From Oscillospiraceae bacterium (GTDB lineage Bacteria; Bacillota; Clostridia; Oscillospirales; Oscillospiraceae): a DNA stretch of 8,323 nt. Location: contig JAISKY010000237.1 in the NCBI GenBank assembly GCA_031260745.1, positions 1 through 8,323 on the forward strand, read 5' to 3'. The notes beneath the pieces were generated by a model. It made no database searches and was not told where the DNA came from. It saw only the letters and a list, made by a program, of their open reading frames with translations. Positions 5,130-8,323 of the stretch are shown piece after piece. A program made the translations under genes and the position numbers. Within the stretch, counting starts at the first letter, position 1, and the number at the start of each line of letters is the position of its first letter.

Positions 5130-6436
5130 TCTCTCGCTCCCTCGTTAGTAAATTCCGCGAGAACACTCCAAATCCCGGAGTTATCCGCTCTGCGGTGATT
5201 AAGGTAGTTAACTTCACAGTCGATAAACTTGAACAGCGGTGTAATTTCAGATGATGTCAGCGTTTTCCAAATCTCGCACGAGGTAAATTTCAGTTCGCTA
5301 AGTTGCTGAATCGCCTGGGAGTTAGCGGCGGCAAGTTTCGCCGAGCCTCTAACTTTGAATCCGAAACGCTCCGCGAGACTTATGTGTCCGATGTTGGACA
5401 CTAATACCGAGCGAACCTGAAGCCTGCGGATTTGCTCCAATTTTTCGGTTTCGTCGTTTAGCTGACTGTCGCGGATAATATCAGGCATAACCGCGCAAAG
5501 TTCTATTTCCTCGTTATCCCAAAAGTACGTAAGGTGCGCGGGGTCAAGCAATAACTCGTCAACGGGAACGTAAACTACGTTAGGATTCAGTTTCTCGATT
5601 TCACGCGAAAGCTGCGTAACGGATTTTACCTTTACGTTGACTTTCGGCAATCCGTGAGGTTCCCACGGCATAATCCTCGGAGGTATAAATTCGCCGCCTT
5701 TGTAGCGCGGACGCTTAATCGGAAAGACTTCGCGCCGCTCAATGCTGATTAGCCCCGCGCGAATCGCGGCAATCGGAAGCGGACCTTTAGCAAGCGTTTC
5801 AAGCTCGGCGTCCGCTATCGCTCGTCCGTCGTTTAACGCGTTGGAGTGAAGCTCGGTCAATGCCGCTACGTATTCGGTATCGTCAGGTCTGTCACAGTCA
5901 ATCAGCAAATTGAGCTTTTTAATGCTCTTTAACTCGTTTATATTATTGCCGTTATAGTTGCGGCTCAAAACAACGAATTGAATTGAGGAATTCAGCGAAA
6001 TCGCGTTAAGCTCCGAGAAAAACAGTTCCTCGGTGATAATCGCAAGTTCCAATCCCAGTTTTTGCGCGGCTAAAACTCCGCCCGTACTGTGAACACAAAA
6101 TCCCACGTCGGCGTAAAACGGAAAATCAGGAAGCATTTGACGCGCGGCGCGATAAAATCCGAGGTCGGAGGTCAATACCGCGTTTACTCCGGCTTTAGCC
6201 GCCGCCGCGCATATTTTAAGCTCGTCAGTCAACGTAGTGTCAAGTACCGGAGTATACTGCCGGAGAATAAGGTCAACTTTACGGTTGCGGCAATACTCCG
6301 CAAGCGCGGATAACTGAGCCACGGTAATGCCGTGCCTGACATTAGGCGCGTTCAGCCTGACTATTACCGCGTCGGCTCCGCACTGAACCGCCGCTCTCGC
6401 GCTTTCCGCCGTGTCGGCGGGGACAAACAATCTCAT
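5096..6436 (-). CDS. Divergent U32-peptidase-like protein
   Basis: The protein has 446 residues. The N-terminus (MRLFVPADTAESARAAVQCG, then ADAVIVRL) aligns with the start of U32-family proteins (LLAPAG..ALRAAV..GADAVYLG). Further TIM-barrel style landmarks are AGVNAVLTSDLGF (82-94), VGFCVHSTGG (111-120) and AIITEELFFSELNAI (132-146). The C-terminal part (about 265-400), with VLVSNIGHISLAERFGFKVR (344-363) and then ANSQAIQQLSELKF, resembles the second barrel-like region of long clostridial U32 proteins. The conserved U32 signature, a cysteine motif of the form GxxCxxxxGxC after the REL-type helix, is not visible. The expected place reads VVLSRNYNGNNINEL instead, so classic catalytic or cluster-binding activity is doubtful. 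The ATG is supported by family alignment, but the ribosome binding site is weak (AGGA, 11 bases away). It overlaps maf by 34 bases. U32 relatives act in collagen-type peptidolysis or in tRNA/ubiquinone hydroxylation; none of these can be assigned here. Confidence 0.7.
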   Translation of the reverse strand: MRLFVPADTAESARAAVQCGADAVIVRLNAPNVRHGITVAQLSALAEYCRNRKVDLILRQYTPVLDTTLTDELKICAAAAKAGVNAVLTSDLGFYRAARQMLPDFPFYADVGFCVHSTGGVLAAQKLGLELAIITEELFFSELNAISLNSSIQFVVLSRNYNGNNINELKSIKKLNLLIDCDRPDDTEYVAALTELHSNALNDGRAIADAELETLAKGPLPIAAIRAGLISIERREVFPIKRPRYKGGEFIPPRIMPWEPHGLPKVNVKVKSVTQLSREIEKLNPNVVYVPVDELLLDPAHLTYFWDNEEIELCAVMPDIIRDSQLNDETEKLEQIRRLQVRSVLVSNIGHISLAERFGFKVRGSAKLAAANSQAIQQLSELKFTSCEIWKTLTSSEITPLFKFIDCEVNYLNHRRADNSGIWSVLAEFTNEGARECAGILQRISS

Positions 6437-6453
6437 TATATTGAAAATCCTAT

Positions 6454-6467
6454 CAAAGTAAACTTTG
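6454..6467. repeat. Palindrome between smc and the U32-like gene
   Basis: CAAAGT-aa-ACTTTG is a perfect six-base inverted repeat in the 47-base gap. No T-tract follows on the minus strand, so it is not a terminator. It may be an operator, an RNA processing hairpin or chance in A+T-rich DNA. Confidence 0.35.
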
Positions 6468-6483
6468 TCCTATTATTCATTGT

Positions 6484-8323
6484 CTACGCCGTATTTACCA
6501 GCTTTTCGCTTTCTTCAAGGTTGAGCGACAATATTGTGCTAACGCCCTTTTGCATTGTTACGCCCAGCAAAATGTCGCTGCCCTCCATCGTGCCGCGCCG
6601 ATGCGTTATCAGCACAAACTGAGTATTAGCGGACATCTTACGGCAATACTCCGCGAACCGGCGCACATTTTCCTCGTCAAGCGCGCTCTCAATTTCGTCC
6701 ATAACGCAGAACGGCGTCGGGTGAATCTTCATAATCGCGAAATAAAGCGCGATTGCGACAAACGCGCGTTCGCCGCCGCTTAGCAAACTAAGCGAGCGGA
6801 ACGTCTTACCGGGCGGTTGAGCCTTAATCTCCACTCCGCAGTTAAGCGGGTCGGACTCGTCCTCAAGAATAAGCTCCGCGCGGCCGCCGCCGAATAGTTC
6901 AATAAAGGTTTCCTTGAAACTCTCGTTGATAAGCGCGAATTCGTGAGTAAAGATTTTTTCCATTTCGGCGGTGATTTCGCTGATGACACGCAAAAGTTCA
7001 TTTCTCGCCTGTTGAATGTCGTCGCGCTGCTCCGTAAGGTAGACATATCTGGAGTTGACGCGCTCAAACTCGTCAATCGCGCCAATGTTAGGGATACCCA
7101 ATATGGAAATTGAGCGTCTAAGCTCACCGATTTTACGTTGAGCCTTGCTCACGGAACCGTCCGGCAAATCCTGACGGGTTATTTCCGCCGCCGTGCGGCT
7201 AAGCTCGTATGTATCCCACAATTTGTCAAGCAGTTGCTTTTCTTCCATATCGGCGGACAACTTGCGCTGTTCCAGCGCGGCATAGTCGCGCTCCGCGTTG
7301 ATGATGTCGCGGTTAGCCTCCTGAGCTTCGCGTTCCGCTTTGGTACGCCGACCCTCAAATTCCATTTTCTCGGCTAAGACCGCTTGCAAACGCTCGCTAT
7401 GGTGAGCGGCTTGAGCCGCAAGCTGAGATTTGCGTTCGCTTGCGGTACCGATTTTCGCAGTTAACGCGTTCTGCTTGGTTTTGACCGCCGCGATTTCGGC
7501 GGCAAGAGCCGTTTCACGCTCCTTGGCTTCAAGTTCCTCCGTGCGAAGCTCTCCGGCGAGTTCCTCGATTCTCCGTTGAGCCTGATTGTAAATCGCTTCG
7601 GTGCGAACGTAGCTCTCGCGAACTTCGCGTTGACTTGTGACAATCGCGTCAAGCTCAAATTTCGCCGCGCCAAGTTCGCGCTCCGCTTCGGCAAGTTCGG
7701 TCGATACGGTTTTCAGCGCGAGGTCAAGCTTGTCAGCCTGAACTTTCAGCGTTTCAATCTCCGCGGCGCGTGAGAGTATGCCGCCGCTTTTGCCGGTGCT
7801 ACCGCCCGTAATCGAGCCTCCTGGGTTTACCACCTGTCCGTCAAGCGTTACAATCCTCAGCCGCGAGCTATTCTCGCGGCTAAGCGCGATTGCCGTGTCC
7901 ATTGTATCAACAATCGCGGTGCGTCCCAAAAGATTCCCCACAATGTCCGAGTATTGGCGGTCGAACGTCACAAGGTCGGCGGCAATCCCCTCTATTCCGC
8001 TGAGACGCGAGCGTAAATCGGAGTATTGCCCCCGAATCGTCGAGAGCGGTAAAAACGTAACGCGTCCCGCGTTGCGCTGTTTAAGCATATTTATCGCGCT
8101 TTTCGCGTCCTCGTCGCGGTCAACGATGACGTTCTGCAACGCCGCGCCCAACGCGATTTCAACCGCGAGCGCGTACTTAGGCTCCGTGCGGATAATATCG
8201 GCTACGGTGCCGTGGATTCCCCGGAGTCTGCTGACGCGACCCTCCTGAATGACCACGCGGACAGCGTTGGAAAAGCCCTCAAGCTCGCGCTCCATATCGG
8301 AGAGAATGTTAATGCGCGACTTC
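6484..8323 (-). CDS. smc: Chromosome segregation ATPase SMC, C-terminal half (5' end outside the window)
   Basis: The reading frame stays open through 8323 and continues upstream of the first internal Met at 8295, so this is a fragment of at least 612 residues. SMC dimerises through its hinge and, with ScpA and ScpB, organises and segregates the chromosome by ATP-driven loop extrusion. Numbered from the Met at 8295, the hinge is about 26-175 (GIHGTVADII, LDGQVVNPGGSITGGS), the returning coiled coil about 176-430, and the C-terminal ATPase head about 440-595. The head carries LFGGGRAEL (467-475), the ABC signature LSGGE (505-509), Walker B PFCVMDE (528-534, Glu534 catalytic), the D-loop SALDE and the ITHRRGTME switch. 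All key residues are intact. The return arm from hinge to head seems roughly 90 residues shorter than in B. subtilis, judged from memory. It is followed by the U32-like gene after 47 bases, not by ftsY as is common in Firmicutes. Confidence 0.95.
   Translation of the reverse strand, partial: KSRINILSDMERELEGFSNAVRVVIQEGRVSRLRGIHGTVADIIRTEPKYALAVEIALGAALQNVIVDRDEDAKSAINMLKQRNAGRVTFLPLSTIRGQYSDLRSRLSGIEGIAADLVTFDRQYSDIVGNLLGRTAIVDTMDTAIALSRENSSRLRIVTLDGQVVNPGGSITGGSTGKSGGILSRAAEIETLKVQADKLDLALKTVSTELAEAERELGAAKFELDAIVTSQREVRESYVRTEAIYNQAQRRIEELAGELRTEELEAKERETALAAEIAAVKTKQNALTAKIGTASERKSQLAAQAAHHSERLQAVLAEKMEFEGRRTKAEREAQEANRDIINAERDYAALEQRKLSADMEEKQLLDKLWDTYELSRTAAEITRQDLPDGSVSKAQRKIGELRRSISILGIPNIGAIDEFERVNSRYVYLTEQRDDIQQARNELLRVISEITAEMEKIFTHEFALINESFKETFIELFGGGRAELILEDESDPLNCGVEIKAQPPGKTFRSLSLLSGGERAFVAIALYFAIMKIHPTPFCVMDEIESALDEENVRRFAEYCRKMSANTQFVLITHRRGTMEGSDILLGVTMQKGVSTILSLNLEESEKLVNTA

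Noticed and set aside
1..8323. CRISPR arrays, tRNA or rRNA genes, insertion sequences, phage or defence genes.
   Set aside because: No regular spaced repeats, no cloverleaf-like gene, no transposase or integrase motif and no terminal inverted repeats were seen on either strand.

Overview
The window looks like ordinary chromosome from a spore-forming anaerobe of the Bacillota, most likely class Clostridia. The evidence is a CotF-type spore coat gene, three consecutive lipoprotein signal peptides, strong Gram-positive type ribosome binding sites, consensus sigma-A-like promoters, and an SMC/Maf/MreC set of Firmicutes character. Family or genus cannot be fixed from this sequence. Every gene recognised is on the minus strand, so transcription runs from the right end to the left.

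Region 1 (8323 down to 3698) is a compact housekeeping cluster. It holds the C-terminal part of the chromosome-organising ATPase SMC (start outside the window), a divergent U32-peptidase-like protein, the Maf nucleotide pyrophosphatase, and the cell-shape protein MreC. After the 47-base gap behind smc the genes overlap or nearly touch, so they are probably one transcript. Two things stand out. The C-terminal SMC arm appears clearly shorter than in Bacillus subtilis. MreC also stands without MreB or MreD beside it.

Region 2 (3697 to about 3024) is a two-gene sporulation unit. It has a candidate sporulation-sigma (sigma-E/K-like) promoter, a 61-residue ferritin-like helical protein, a CotF-family coat protein with a glutamine-rich N-terminus, and a clear intrinsic terminator. 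The ribosome binding site shows that the small protein starts at an internal ATG rather than at the GTG two codons upstream.

Region 3 (about 3022 to 1) is a lipoprotein operon behind a roughly 250-base control region. The proximal promoter is close to perfect: consensus -35, 17-base spacer and extended consensus -10. A second, weaker promoter lies just past the coat-gene terminator. Between the two is a weak hairpin followed by seven T residues. The operon encodes a two-domain beta-sandwich lipoprotein of unknown function, a family 1 (sugar-type) solute-binding lipoprotein whose start codon overlaps the previous stop, and the first 56 residues of a third lipoprotein. No ABC permease or ATPase gene is visible. 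The operon could feed a transporter encoded further left or elsewhere, or act as a surface binding and sensing set.

I found no tRNA, rRNA, CRISPR array, insertion sequence, phage gene or recognisable defence system.
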